Positions 46,358-53,757 of a stretch of DNA of 64,000 bases are shown here, in pieces; the first letter of the stretch is position 1; each line of letters begins with the position of its first letter. The DNA comes from Actinomyces timonensis DSM 23838. Lineage in GTDB: Bacteria > Actinomycetota > Actinomycetes > Actinomycetales > Actinomycetaceae. The DNA lies in contig NZ_JH806632.1 in assembly GCF_000295095.1 (NCBI RefSeq), positions 1,049,210 to 1,113,209 on the forward strand, read 5' to 3'. The notes under the pieces are model-generated. The model was not told the origin of the DNA. It saw only the letters and a list, made by a program, of their open reading frames with translations, and searched no databases. The translations under genes were made by a program, and so were the position numbers.

Positions 46358-47164
46358 ATGGTTCGCCTGAGCACGAGATCAGACGACCGGGAGGCGGACA
46401 CGCGCATGGCACGTGGTGGGAGGGGATTCCAAGGCACAGTGCTCAAGGCGCTGCGGGCGCCGGAGCACAAGCTCACGATCACCGCAGTGCGCGAGCTGGC
46501 GCCCTACGCCGAGCTGACCGTCCACTGCCCGAGCCTGCTGGGCACCGGCGCCGCCATGCTGCCGCCCACCGCCTGGGTGCGCATGCGGATCCCGCAGGGC
46601 GGCCACCAGCACCAGCGCGCCTACACCATCACCCGCATCAACCGCGAGCAGGCCACCGCCATCATCCTGGTCCTGCACCATGAGCCCAGCGGTCCGGCGT
46701 CGCTGTGGTCGAAGCGGGTCAGCCCCGGAGCCACCGTGTCCGTCCAGCTCATGGGCGGAACCGGCTACCGCATGCCGTCCCCCGGTGACCGGATGCTCCT
46801 GGTGGGCGACCAGGCCTCCGCGCCGGCGCTCGCCGACGCCGTCGCCGCCTCCCCACCGAGCAGCCTGGCCACCGTCGTCATGATGGCGCCCGAGGCCGGC
46901 TACCTGCCCCTGGCCGCACGCGACCATCGACTCATCCGGGTGAGTCCCGAGGTCTCCGAGGAGAGGCTGCTGGCCGCCGTCGACCGCACCCTGTGGGCGG
47001 ACACCGGAGACCTGGCCCTGGACTGGGTCTTCATCGCCTTGGAGAGCAGCGCCACCAAGGCGGTGCGGCGCCACCTGATCGCCTCTGGCCTGAGCCGGCG
47101 CAGCATCCAGCACCAGGGCTACTGGACGCGCGACGGCGCCACGGGCGCACCCTCCGAGGCCTGA
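46358..47164 (+). CDS. Siderophore-interacting protein (FAD-type ferric reductase)
   Basis: A 268-residue flavoprotein of the SIP/ViuB family that releases iron from ferric siderophores in the cytosol. The FAD domain has QRAYTITRINREQATAIILVLHHE and the pattern SLWSKRVSPGATVSVQ; the NAD(P)H domain has RMLLVGDQASAPALADAV and DWVFIALESSATKAVR. The ATG at 46358 has no clear ribosome binding site; AACCAT seven bases upstream hints at leaderless expression. An ATG at 46406 is the alternative. It lies outside the defence island with no siderophore genes nearby. Confidence 0.88.
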   Translation: MVRLSTRSDDREADTRMARGGRGFQGTVLKALRAPEHKLTITAVRELAPYAELTVHCPSLLGTGAAMLPPTAWVRMRIPQGGHQHQRAYTITRINREQATAIILVLHHEPSGPASLWSKRVSPGATVSVQLMGGTGYRMPSPGDRMLLVGDQASAPALADAVAASPPSSLATVVMMAPEAGYLPLAARDHRLIRVSPEVSEERLLAAVDRTLWADTGDLALDWVFIALESSATKAVRRHLIASGLSRRSIQHQGYWTRDGATGAPSEA

Positions 47165-47306
47165 GGCCGGAGCCCTGCCCCCCAAGGCCCCGGGACCTGA
47201 GCCCGGCCGGCGTCGACTCACCCTCACCACCGGCCAGGCTCCGACCAGGACACCGGCTTAGACTGGGAACGTTCGCAACCGCAACCCGTTCGCCGAGGTG
47301 CTCGAC

Positions 47307-47678
47307 ATGCGACTCATCAAGCCCGCCATTCTTGTCCTTGCCCTGGCCGTCCTGGTCACCTCGATCCGGAGCATGCTGTTCGGGTGGCAGCTCAACAGCC
47401 TCACCTCATCGCTGTGCATGCTCCTGCTCGGCCTCATCCTGCTGCAGGCCCAGAACTCGGGTCCGAGCGAGCGCAGCCTGCCGCCGTCGGGCGTCCGACT
47501 GCTGGGGGCCGTCGGAGTCATCCTCTCCGGGCTCGTTCTCGCGCGCGGCCTCTACCGGTCCGACGTCGTCGCGCTCCTCATCCTGCCCGCGCTGGGCCTA
47601 CTGGGCTACGTCCTGGCGCGCAGCCTGAGGGACCGGCGGACCCGTGAGGTCACCGCGCACACGACCTCGGCCCGATAG
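47307..47678 (+). CDS. Small four-helix membrane protein, paralogue A
   Basis: A 123-residue hydrophobic protein with about four helices, unknown function. The segment LFGWQLNSLTSSLCMLLLGL followed by ILLQAQ is shared with the gene at 49394. GAGG lies eight bases before the ATG; an in-frame GTG is at 47298. A -10 element TAGACT lies at 47259-47264. It converges with the HepT gene. Confidence 0.75.
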   Translation: MRLIKPAILVLALAVLVTSIRSMLFGWQLNSLTSSLCMLLLGLILLQAQNSGPSERSLPPSGVRLLGAVGVILSGLVLARGLYRSDVVALLILPALGLLGYVLARSLRDRRTREVTAHTTSAR

Positions 47679-47684
47679 GGCCTG

Positions 47685-48074
47685 TCACCTGCTTGCACGG
47701 ATCCGGTCCAAGATCTCGGGAACACGCCGAGTGATTGCCATCCAGAAAAGACTGTCATCCATCGAGCGATAGCCTGCGTGAGCCGCAATGTTGCGTGTGG
47801 TTCGAATGGCCCGGCGTTCGTCCTCGGAGATCGCCGCCAGGTAAGGCATGAACTCAGGTCGCTCCAGCAGAGCGGCAAGTCGGATGATCACCATGCAGGC
47901 AACGTCATAGGCTTGAGCTCCGTCGTAAAACTCTTCTCGTCCGTGCGCGATGACGACGTCGATCCGGTCACGAATCAGCGCAAGCTCGGCGTCCAGATTC
48001 TCACGATCATGGCGCCTTGCCCCATCCTGCCTGGTACGCGGAGTAAAGCGAGCCCGTTGATGCTCCTCGTTCAC
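47685..48074 (-). CDS. HepT-like ribonuclease toxin (HEPN, DUF86 type)
   Basis: A 129-residue HEPN-fold toxin that in characterised pairs is an RNase inactivated by AMPylation from its MNT antitoxin. The HEPN motif reads RNIAAHAGYRSMDD, an R-x4-H motif like the RN-x-x-x-H-x-Y of HepT but one residue longer before the Tyr. VVIAHGREEFYDGAQAYDVA forms an earlier helix. GTG start at 48074 overlaps the antitoxin stop codon (GTGA), so the pair is coupled with the antitoxin translated first. Confidence 0.85.
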   Translation of the reverse strand: MNEEHQRARFTPRTRQDGARRHDRENLDAELALIRDRIDVVIAHGREEFYDGAQAYDVACMVIIRLAALLERPEFMPYLAAISEDERRAIRTTRNIAAHAGYRSMDDSLFWMAITRRVPEILDRIRASR

Positions 48075-48541
48075 AGCGGCACCGCCTCTCGTGCGGCGTC
48101 AGTCAGCTGAACAGGTAGGGGGGAGTCGGAAACGACGTCGGTCGGGAACCCAGTGAGTCTCTCAACGTCATCGACGAACAGGGCCAGGTCGAACAGGTCG
48201 GTACTGGTCGACGGCGTGACCAGAAGGTCGATGTCAGAGTCGAAGTCATCCTCCCCGCGGACTGACGACCCGAAAACGCGGAGGTTGCTGAGGCCATGAG
48301 ATTCGGCGCAGGCGAGAATCTTGTCGGCCTGCATGGCAAGCGGGAGTGACGGTCGGTAACCGGCTGCGCGCAGCACCGCCTCGAGCAGCTCGTCGGACAC
48401 CGCACGCGCCCCGGACTCCACCTGCATCAAGACCGACTCGTTCAAGCCAACACGCTGGGCCAACTGCACCCGTGAGAGCCCTGCATCCAGACGCGCAGCA
48501 CGAATAAGTGCCGGTGCGTCATCAGTGCGGAAGCGACCCAT
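48071..48541 (-). CDS. HTH-MntA fused antitoxin (nucleotidyltransferase)
   Basis: A 156-residue protein with an XRE-type helix-turn-helix (SRVQLAQRVGLNESVLMQVE near residue 22) and a minimal nucleotidyltransferase domain. The latter has VFGSSVRGEDDFDSDIDLLV near 90, the G-S-x10-D-x-D signature of MNT antitoxins. The HTH fusion implies autoregulation. The ATG at 48541 is six bases after TATGCT (48553-48548), an excellent leaderless promoter. HepT follows in an overlapping frame. Confidence 0.88.
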   Translation of the reverse strand: MGRFRTDDAPALIRAARLDAGLSRVQLAQRVGLNESVLMQVESGARAVSDELLEAVLRAAGYRPSLPLAMQADKILACAESHGLSNLRVFGSSVRGEDDFDSDIDLLVTPSTSTDLFDLALFVDDVERLTGFPTDVVSDSPLPVQLTDAAREAVPL

Positions 48542-48592
48542 GAAGTCAGCATATGGCACAACCAGCCGCTCGGGTCCTTCGACGACGTCGGT

Positions 48593-48699
48593 CGAGGACG
48601 TACTTTCGGCGCGAGGACTGCGTTGTCCCCCAGATGGCTGGGGGCGCAGCCGCGTCGTTTGGAGGAGAAGTACGTCCTCGGGGCGAAACGCAGTCCTCG
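48593..48699. repeat. Interleaved pair of 13-bp inverted repeats around a hairpin
   Basis: Element A (48593-48605) is the exact reverse complement of 48668-48680. Element B (48612-48624) is the exact reverse complement of 48687-48699. Because the order is A, B, A', B', the two stems cannot nest and would form a pseudoknot-like pair. A 7-base-pair hairpin (48627-48633 with 48638-48644) lies in the middle. A and B share a CGAGGAC start. The region is between the acetyltransferase stop and the antitoxin promoter. Confidence 0.8.
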
Positions 48700-48716
48700 A
48701 CATGCGCCGTTCGGAA

Positions 48717-49157
48717 TCAGGACCGCCGCACGCATCGGTAGCGGCGGCGCCCCGGCCAGCGCGGGTCCAACGGCGCAGGGTCGATGTCGAAGTCGAGCGC
48801 CCGGTAGAAGCCGACGGCATCGTCGTCGGTCTCGGCGACAACCTGCCCCGACACACTGGCAAGGGCATCAACGAGCGCCCGCCCGATTCCGTCGCCACGT
48901 AGCCCCGGAGCCACGGCAATGTACTCCAACACGACGCCATCGGGTCGAGACACGTAGGCAGCTACCGACGTGGGCACGCCCCGCGGGCCCGTACCCACGA
49001 CCTCCATGAGCACTAGCTCCTCAGCAATGATCCTGCGCAGCTCGGCGTCGGGCAGTCCCGCGGCCTCGCGCATAAGAGCCAGCATCTGCTCACTGGCCAG
49101 GTCCTGCTCCACCAGAACTCTGACTGCCGCTCCGTGCTGGACCCGGTCCGTCGTCAT
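48717..49157 (-). CDS. GNAT family N-acetyltransferase
   Basis: A 146-residue acetyl-CoA-dependent transferase. The CoA-binding loop is VAPGLRGDGIGRALVDALAS, preceded by VVLEYIAV, the beta-4 strand of the GNAT fold. The C-terminus has AVGFYRALDFDIDPAPLDPR, the usual end of small GNATs. Substrate is unknown. The ATG at 49157 follows GATAAT (49169-49164) by six bases, so transcription likely starts at the codon. Its stop is 18 bases from the structured repeat at 48593-48699. Confidence 0.85.
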   Translation of the reverse strand: MTTDRVQHGAAVRVLVEQDLASEQMLALMREAAGLPDAELRRIIAEELVLMEVVGTGPRGVPTSVAAYVSRPDGVVLEYIAVAPGLRGDGIGRALVDALASVSGQVVAETDDDAVGFYRALDFDIDPAPLDPRWPGRRRYRCVRRS

Positions 49158-49312
49158 AACCGCATTATCCACTGACCCGCACAGCACCCAAGGCATCACA
49201 GAGGCATCACATTCTCCCTGGTCGGAACTTACTTCACGGGTCCGGGGCCGGCGGGCCGTATAGGCTGGTGGCGACCGGGGAGCGCTCCCCGCCAACGACG
49301 ACGGACCACTTG

Positions 49313-49341
49313 TTGAAAATGCCACAAGGATCCGGCAGGAT
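49313..49341 (+). promoter_or_regulatory. Sigma-70-like promoter of the small membrane protein gene
   Basis: TTGAAA (49313-49318), a 17-base spacer and CAGGAT (49336-49341). Predicted transcription starts near 49348, giving a 46-base leader with AGAAGG before the ATG at 49394. Confidence 0.55.
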
Positions 49342-49393
49342 TTTGCCCGGTCATACCATTCCCCACCATGTCCGCCCTAGAAGGTCATCAACC

Positions 49394-49804
49394 ATGCGAC
49401 TCCTCCCTCCAGTCGTCTTCACGCTTGCCACGACCGTCCTGGCCCTGACGGTCGGCGGCGGCCTGTTCGGCTGGGAAACCTCCCTCCTGACGCCTCTGAG
49501 CCTGCTGACGGTCAGTCTCATCTTCCTCCAGGCCCAGCACGTTCAGCGCGCCGAGCCGTCCCAGCGCATCCCGGGCCCCTCGGTCCTCGCACTGGCCGTC
49601 ATCGGCCTGGGGCTGGCGACCGCGCTGCTCGGCCACGGCCTCTACAGCCATGAGCCCGCCGCCGCCATCAACCTGCCGTCGGCCGGCATCCTGCTGTACG
49701 TCATCGTGACCGCCTACCGCCGACGCCGCCCCGAGGCCCAGCCCGCCCTCATCTCGACCCAGGAGGCCCCACTCGCAGAGATCGGCGCCAACCTGCCACA
49801 ATGA
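49394..49804 (+). CDS. Small four-helix membrane protein, paralogue B
   Basis: A 136-residue membrane protein of unknown function, clearly related to the one at 47307: both start MRL, have LFGW about 25 residues in and a LIxLQAQ end to the second helix. Its C-terminal 30 residues are polar. AGAAGG is nine bases before the ATG. Its stop lies within the 5' end of the purB region (ATGA at 49801). Confidence 0.75.
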   Translation: MRLLPPVVFTLATTVLALTVGGGLFGWETSLLTPLSLLTVSLIFLQAQHVQRAEPSQRIPGPSVLALAVIGLGLATALLGHGLYSHEPAAAINLPSAGILLYVIVTAYRRRRPEAQPALISTQEAPLAEIGANLPQ

Positions 49805-49809
49805 GTGGC

Positions 49810-51264
49810 ATGGTCGATCTCTCCACCGTCTCCCCCGCCATCGCCCTGGGCCCCCTGGACGGCCGCTACCGCGCCGTCGCCGCCCCGCTGGTCAACCACC
49901 TCTCCGAGGCCGCGCTCAACCGGGCCCGCCTGCAGGTCGAGGTCGAGTGGCTCATCCACCTCACCGACGGCGGCGTCCTGCCCGGCGCCCCCCGCCTGAG
50001 CGAGACGGAGAAGAACTACCTGCGCGGCGTCGTCGAGGACTTCGGGGCCGAGGAGATCGCCGAGCTCGGTGCCATCGAGGCCGAGACCCGCCACGACGTC
50101 AAGGCCGTGGAGTACCTGCTCAAGCGGCGCCTCGCCGCGGCGGCCGAGGCCCCCGGGGTGGTGGGCGCCGACGGCGGTGCCTCCGTCCTGCCGGGCGTGG
50201 GCGAGATCGTCCACATCTTCTGCACCTCCGAGGACATCAACAACCTCGCCTACGCCCTCACCATCCGCTCGGCCATCGCCGAGGTCTGGCTCCCGGCCGC
50301 CCGCGGGCTCGTGGCCGACCTGGCCGCGATGGCGCGCGAGCACGCCGACGCCGCGATGCTGGCGCGCACGCACGGCCAGCCCGCCACCCCCACGACGCTC
50401 GGCAAGGAGATCGCGGTGCTCGCCCACCGCCTGGGCCGCCAGGTCCGGCGCGTCGAGGCCGCCGAGTACCTCGGCAAGATCAACGGGGCCACCGGCACGT
50501 ACGGAGCGCACGTCGTCGCCGTGCCGGGGGCGGACTGGGAGGCGGTGGCCCGCGGCTTCGTCGAGGGCCTGGGCCTGACCTGGAACCCGCTGACCACCCA
50601 GATCGAGTCCCACGACTGGCAGGCCGAGCTCTACGCCGACGTGGCGCGCTTCGGGCGGATCGCCCACAACCTGGCCACGGACGCCTGGACCTACATCTCG
50701 CTGGGCTACTTCCGCCAGCGCCTGAGCGCCCAGGGCTCCACGGGCTCGTCGACGATGCCGCACAAGGTCAACCCCATCCGCTTCGAGAACGCCGAGGCGA
50801 ACCTCGAGGTCTCGGGGGCGCTGCTCGACACGCTGTCCGCCACGCTCGTCACCTCCCGCCTCCAGCGCGACCTCACCGATTCGACGACGCAGCGCAACAT
50901 CGGGGTCGCCCTGGGCCACTCCCTGCTCGCCATCGACAACATCCGCCGGGGCCTGGCCGGCCTCGACGTCGACGCGGCGCGCCTGGCCGAGGACCTGGAC
51001 GCCACATGGGAGGTGCTGGGCGAGCCGGTACAGCAGGCCATGCGGGCGGCGTCGGTGGCCGGGGCCACGGGCATGGCCGACCCCTACGAGCGCCTCAAGG
51101 AGCTCACCCGCGGCAAGAAGGTCACGCCGGAGGGCATGCGCGAGTTCATCTCCGGACTCGGCATGCCCGACGACGTCGAGGCGCGCCTCATGGCCCTCAC
51201 CCCCGGGACGTACACGGGCCTGGCCGCCTCCCTCGTCGCTCACCTCGGCGACGAGCCCGCCTGA
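49810..51264 (+). CDS. purB: Adenylosuccinate lyase
   Basis: Catalyses two fumarate-releasing steps of purine synthesis, from SAICAR and adenylosuccinate. The 484-residue protein has ALGPLDGRYR at the N-terminus, TSEDINNLAYAL, ARTHGQPATPTTLGKE and the catalytic loop GSSTMPHKVNPIRFENAEANLE, typical of the E. coli-type enzyme. Start 49810 is chosen because CACAAT (49797-49802) is seven bases upstream, a leaderless arrangement; the in-frame ATG at 49801 overlaps the upstream stop codon and is the alternative. Confidence 0.95.
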   Translation: MVDLSTVSPAIALGPLDGRYRAVAAPLVNHLSEAALNRARLQVEVEWLIHLTDGGVLPGAPRLSETEKNYLRGVVEDFGAEEIAELGAIEAETRHDVKAVEYLLKRRLAAAAEAPGVVGADGGASVLPGVGEIVHIFCTSEDINNLAYALTIRSAIAEVWLPAARGLVADLAAMAREHADAAMLARTHGQPATPTTLGKEIAVLAHRLGRQVRRVEAAEYLGKINGATGTYGAHVVAVPGADWEAVARGFVEGLGLTWNPLTTQIESHDWQAELYADVARFGRIAHNLATDAWTYISLGYFRQRLSAQGSTGSSTMPHKVNPIRFENAEANLEVSGALLDTLSATLVTSRLQRDLTDSTTQRNIGVALGHSLLAIDNIRRGLAGLDVDAARLAEDLDATWEVLGEPVQQAMRAASVAGATGMADPYERLKELTRGKKVTPEGMREFISGLGMPDDVEARLMALTPGTYTGLAASLVAHLGDEPA

Positions 51265-51296
51265 GGGCCCCGGGCGCGCCGGCTCATCAACAACCT

Positions 51297-51336
51297 CATC
51301 GACAATCATCTACAATTTTGTCCATGATTGTCGATG
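51297..51336. promoter_or_regulatory. Leaderless promoter enclosed in a 13-bp inverted repeat
   Basis: The -10 element TACAAT (51311-51316) ends seven bases before the ATG at 51324. The arms 51297-51309 and 51324-51336 are perfect inverted repeats that flank it, the right arm including the start codon. A bound protein would block both transcription and translation, so autoregulation is likely. Confidence 0.7.
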
Positions 51337-52838
51337 ACGAGGGGCTGACTGGGGCTCTCACCCGCCTTAAGCGTGATGGAGGGGACTGCCTCGACATCGA
51401 GGCCAAGACCTTCAGCTCATACTCGCCCAAGGCGCTCGGGCCGACCCTCAGCGCCTTCGCCAACCTCCCCGGTGGGGGGACGATCCTGCTGGGCGTCAGC
51501 GAGAGCCCACTGCGTGTCGTCGGCGTGGACGATCCCGCCGCCATGATGAAGTCTCTCGTGGCACAGGCTCGTCAGGGCTTCTCAACGGCGATCACCGTCA
51601 ATACCAGGTCGATCCGAGTCGATGGGCACGAGGTTGTCGTCGCCAACGTGTTCGAGGTGCCCACGAACGCCAAGCCCTGCCGCTGGAACGAGACGAAGGC
51701 CGCCTACCTGCGCCAGTACGACGGCGATTACCGCCTATCGCCTCAAGAGGAGCAGCAGTTCCTGCTACGCCATACCCGGCCGCGCAATGATTCAGTCGAG
51801 GTGGCCGGGACGAGCCAGGCCGACCTCGCCCCCGATCTTGTGCCGCAGTTCCTCAGGGCAGCGCGCTCGGGCTCCACCGCGCTTCGAGGCGAGAGCGACG
51901 ATGGAATCCTTTCGAGGCTCAACATCCTCACCGAGCACGGCACACTCACACTCGCTGGGCTCTACGCGCTGGGAAGCTACCCTCAGAAGCAGTTCCCAAG
52001 CCTGGCGATCACCGCCGCCGTTCTACCCGACGACGGTGATCGGGCCCAGGACCGACTGTCCATCACAGGACCGGTCCCCCAGATGCTTCGTGAGGCGGTT
52101 GAATGGGTGGAGCGAGTGACGACTTCGCGCATCGTGTTCTCCGCCGATGGTCATGGGTGGGATGCTCATGAATACCCGATGGTGGCTGTCCGCGAGCTCA
52201 TCGCGAATGCCCTCATCCACCGGGATCTATCGGAGCCCGCGCTGTTGAAGTCCATCGAGCTTCGCCTTCTGCCCGACCGCCTCGTCATCTCCAGCCCTGG
52301 CGGGCTGTGGGGCTTGAGCGTGGATCAGCTGGGTACTCGAGACGGAATATCGGCGGTCAACGAGTATCTGTACACGATCGCGACTTTCACCTCCGACGAC
52401 GAGGGCCATCGGGTGATCGAGGGACTGGGAACCGGGATTCGGGCGGCGCAGCAGGCAGTGCGCGACGCACATCTCGCGCCCCTGAGATTCCTCGACACGG
52501 GAGTCCGATTCACTTCCCTCCTCCCCCGCACCACCCTCACAGATGCCGCGCTCAATCCACAGGCACCTGAGCGAGCCGCAGAACCAGCACCCTCGAGCCC
52601 AGTGACCGATGGGATCGGCGACGAGGAAGTACCCGCAGAGGTCGGCGCGCTGACCCACAACGCCTCGGCTGTGTGGCGAGCGCTCGGGGGTGGCGCGGTC
52701 ACGCGGTCCACCATCGCCGGGGTCACAGGCTTGAACAACCGGCAGGTGTCCTACGCGCTGAGGCTCCTCGTTGAGCATGGATTCGTCGAGATCATCGGCG
52801 GTCGAGGAGATACGTTCACGACCTATCGACGTCGCTGA
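51324..52838 (+). CDS. Schlafen AlbA_2 / HATPase_c_4 putative regulator
   Basis: A 504-residue DNA-binding/ATP-binding protein. Residues 1-130 fit the AlbA_2 (Schlafen-type) domain: DCLDIEAKTFSSYSPKALGP, FANLPGGGTILLGVSE and CRWNETKAAYLRQYDG. Residues 280-440 fit HATPase_c_4, with AVRELIANALIHRDLSEPAL near 295 and GLGTGIRAAQQAV near 385. A C-terminal winged helix (GVTGLNNRQVSYALRLLVEHGFVEII) completes the usual RecG-like regulator layout. GC appears lower than neighbouring purB, suggesting transfer. It is monocistronic and converges with the RiPP operon. Confidence 0.88.
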   Translation: MIVDDEGLTGALTRLKRDGGDCLDIEAKTFSSYSPKALGPTLSAFANLPGGGTILLGVSESPLRVVGVDDPAAMMKSLVAQARQGFSTAITVNTRSIRVDGHEVVVANVFEVPTNAKPCRWNETKAAYLRQYDGDYRLSPQEEQQFLLRHTRPRNDSVEVAGTSQADLAPDLVPQFLRAARSGSTALRGESDDGILSRLNILTEHGTLTLAGLYALGSYPQKQFPSLAITAAVLPDDGDRAQDRLSITGPVPQMLREAVEWVERVTTSRIVFSADGHGWDAHEYPMVAVRELIANALIHRDLSEPALLKSIELRLLPDRLVISSPGGLWGLSVDQLGTRDGISAVNEYLYTIATFTSDDEGHRVIEGLGTGIRAAQQAVRDAHLAPLRFLDTGVRFTSLLPRTTLTDAALNPQAPERAAEPAPSSPVTDGIGDEEVPAEVGALTHNASAVWRALGGGAVTRSTIAGVTGLNNRQVSYALRLLVEHGFVEIIGGRGDTFTTYRRR

Positions 52839-52854
52839 GTAGCCCAGTGTCCGT

Positions 52855-53757
52855 TCAGGCCCCGGCGAGGAGGTAGCGGGCGGCCAGTCCCGCCACCGCC
52901 TCCTCAGCCGGGTTGAGGCCGAGGCGGTTGACGTCGATGTGGAGCAGGTCGATCGCGCGGCGCCACTCGTCCCCCGCGCTCATGCGGCCGACGGCGAGGG
53001 CGGCGTCCTCGGCCAGCGCGTCCAGGGAGGCCACCATCTCGGGAGCCAGGGGCCCGCTCGGGCCAGCGGCGGCGAGGACACCGCCGACCATCTCCTCCAG
53101 GCCCGCCCCGCCGCGCAACTCGGCGGGCAGGCGGGACCCCCAGGCGCGCAGGTGGGCGGCGAGCAGGCCCGACGCCGTAGTGGCTTCCCCGGCACCCCCT
53201 TCCCCCGCCGGGGCTGCCCCGAGCGCGTGCCAGCCCGCAGCACCGGGGCGCGCGATCGCCGTCGCCGCCCGGGCGAGGTAGTGAGCCGCGAGCGCGGCGC
53301 GTGCCTCGGACCGGGGCACCTCCCAGACCCGCTGCTCCAGGCACCACCGGCTGGCGGCGTCGAAATGCGCCTCGGCGGCCTCCACGCCGCCAGGCCCCCC
53401 GTACTTCGCGTACTCGGGGCCGTAGACCGCGAGGGCCACGCCCGCGCGCCCCGCCTCCGCGCTGGTGAGCGGGTCGGGGACGAGCCGGGGCAGCACGCGC
53501 GCCTCCGACTCCCGGCAGGCCCGGTCGAGGGGGGCGAGCCCGGCCGCGAGCTGGTCGAGGACGTCGGGCGCGGCCTTGACGCGCAGCCGCAGGTGGTGGC
53601 CGCGCAGGTCGACGAAGCGCAGGAGATGCGCCGAGTCGATCTCCCATCGCTCCCGCGCCGCCCCCAGCCACGCGGCGACGGCGGGCAGGAGGGCGTCGGT
53701 GTCATCCCCGCCGGGGCAGTAGAGGCGGGCGTAGAGCCAATCGCGGTCCTCTCTCAT
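52855..53757 (-). CDS. Thiopeptide-type bacteriocin biosynthesis protein (SpaB_C domain)
   Basis: A 300-residue SpaB_C/LanB elimination-domain protein. RDWLYARLYCPGGDDTDALLPAV and HLLRFVDLRGHHLRLRVK are the family start. VYGPEYAKYGGPGGVEAAEAHF near residue 115 is its best-known motif. In split-LanB systems such a protein removes tRNA-derived glutamate from Ser/Thr to leave dehydroalanine, while a related group makes the [4+2] pyridine ring; sequence alone does not settle which. The ATG overlaps the dehydratase stop by four bases. It is the last gene of the cluster. Confidence 0.88.
   Translation of the reverse strand: MREDRDWLYARLYCPGGDDTDALLPAVAAWLGAARERWEIDSAHLLRFVDLRGHHLRLRVKAAPDVLDQLAAGLAPLDRACRESEARVLPRLVPDPLTSAEAGRAGVALAVYGPEYAKYGGPGGVEAAEAHFDAASRWCLEQRVWEVPRSEARAALAAHYLARAATAIARPGAAGWHALGAAPAGEGGAGEATTASGLLAAHLRAWGSRLPAELRGGAGLEEMVGGVLAAAGPSGPLAPEMVASLDALAEDAALAVGRMSAGDEWRRAIDLLHIDVNRLGLNPAEEAVAGLAARYLLAGA

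Noticed and set aside
49947-51323. N-terminal extension of the Schlafen-type protein into purB
   Set aside because: This part is the wrong-frame reading of purB; the promoter and ATG at 51324 define the real start.
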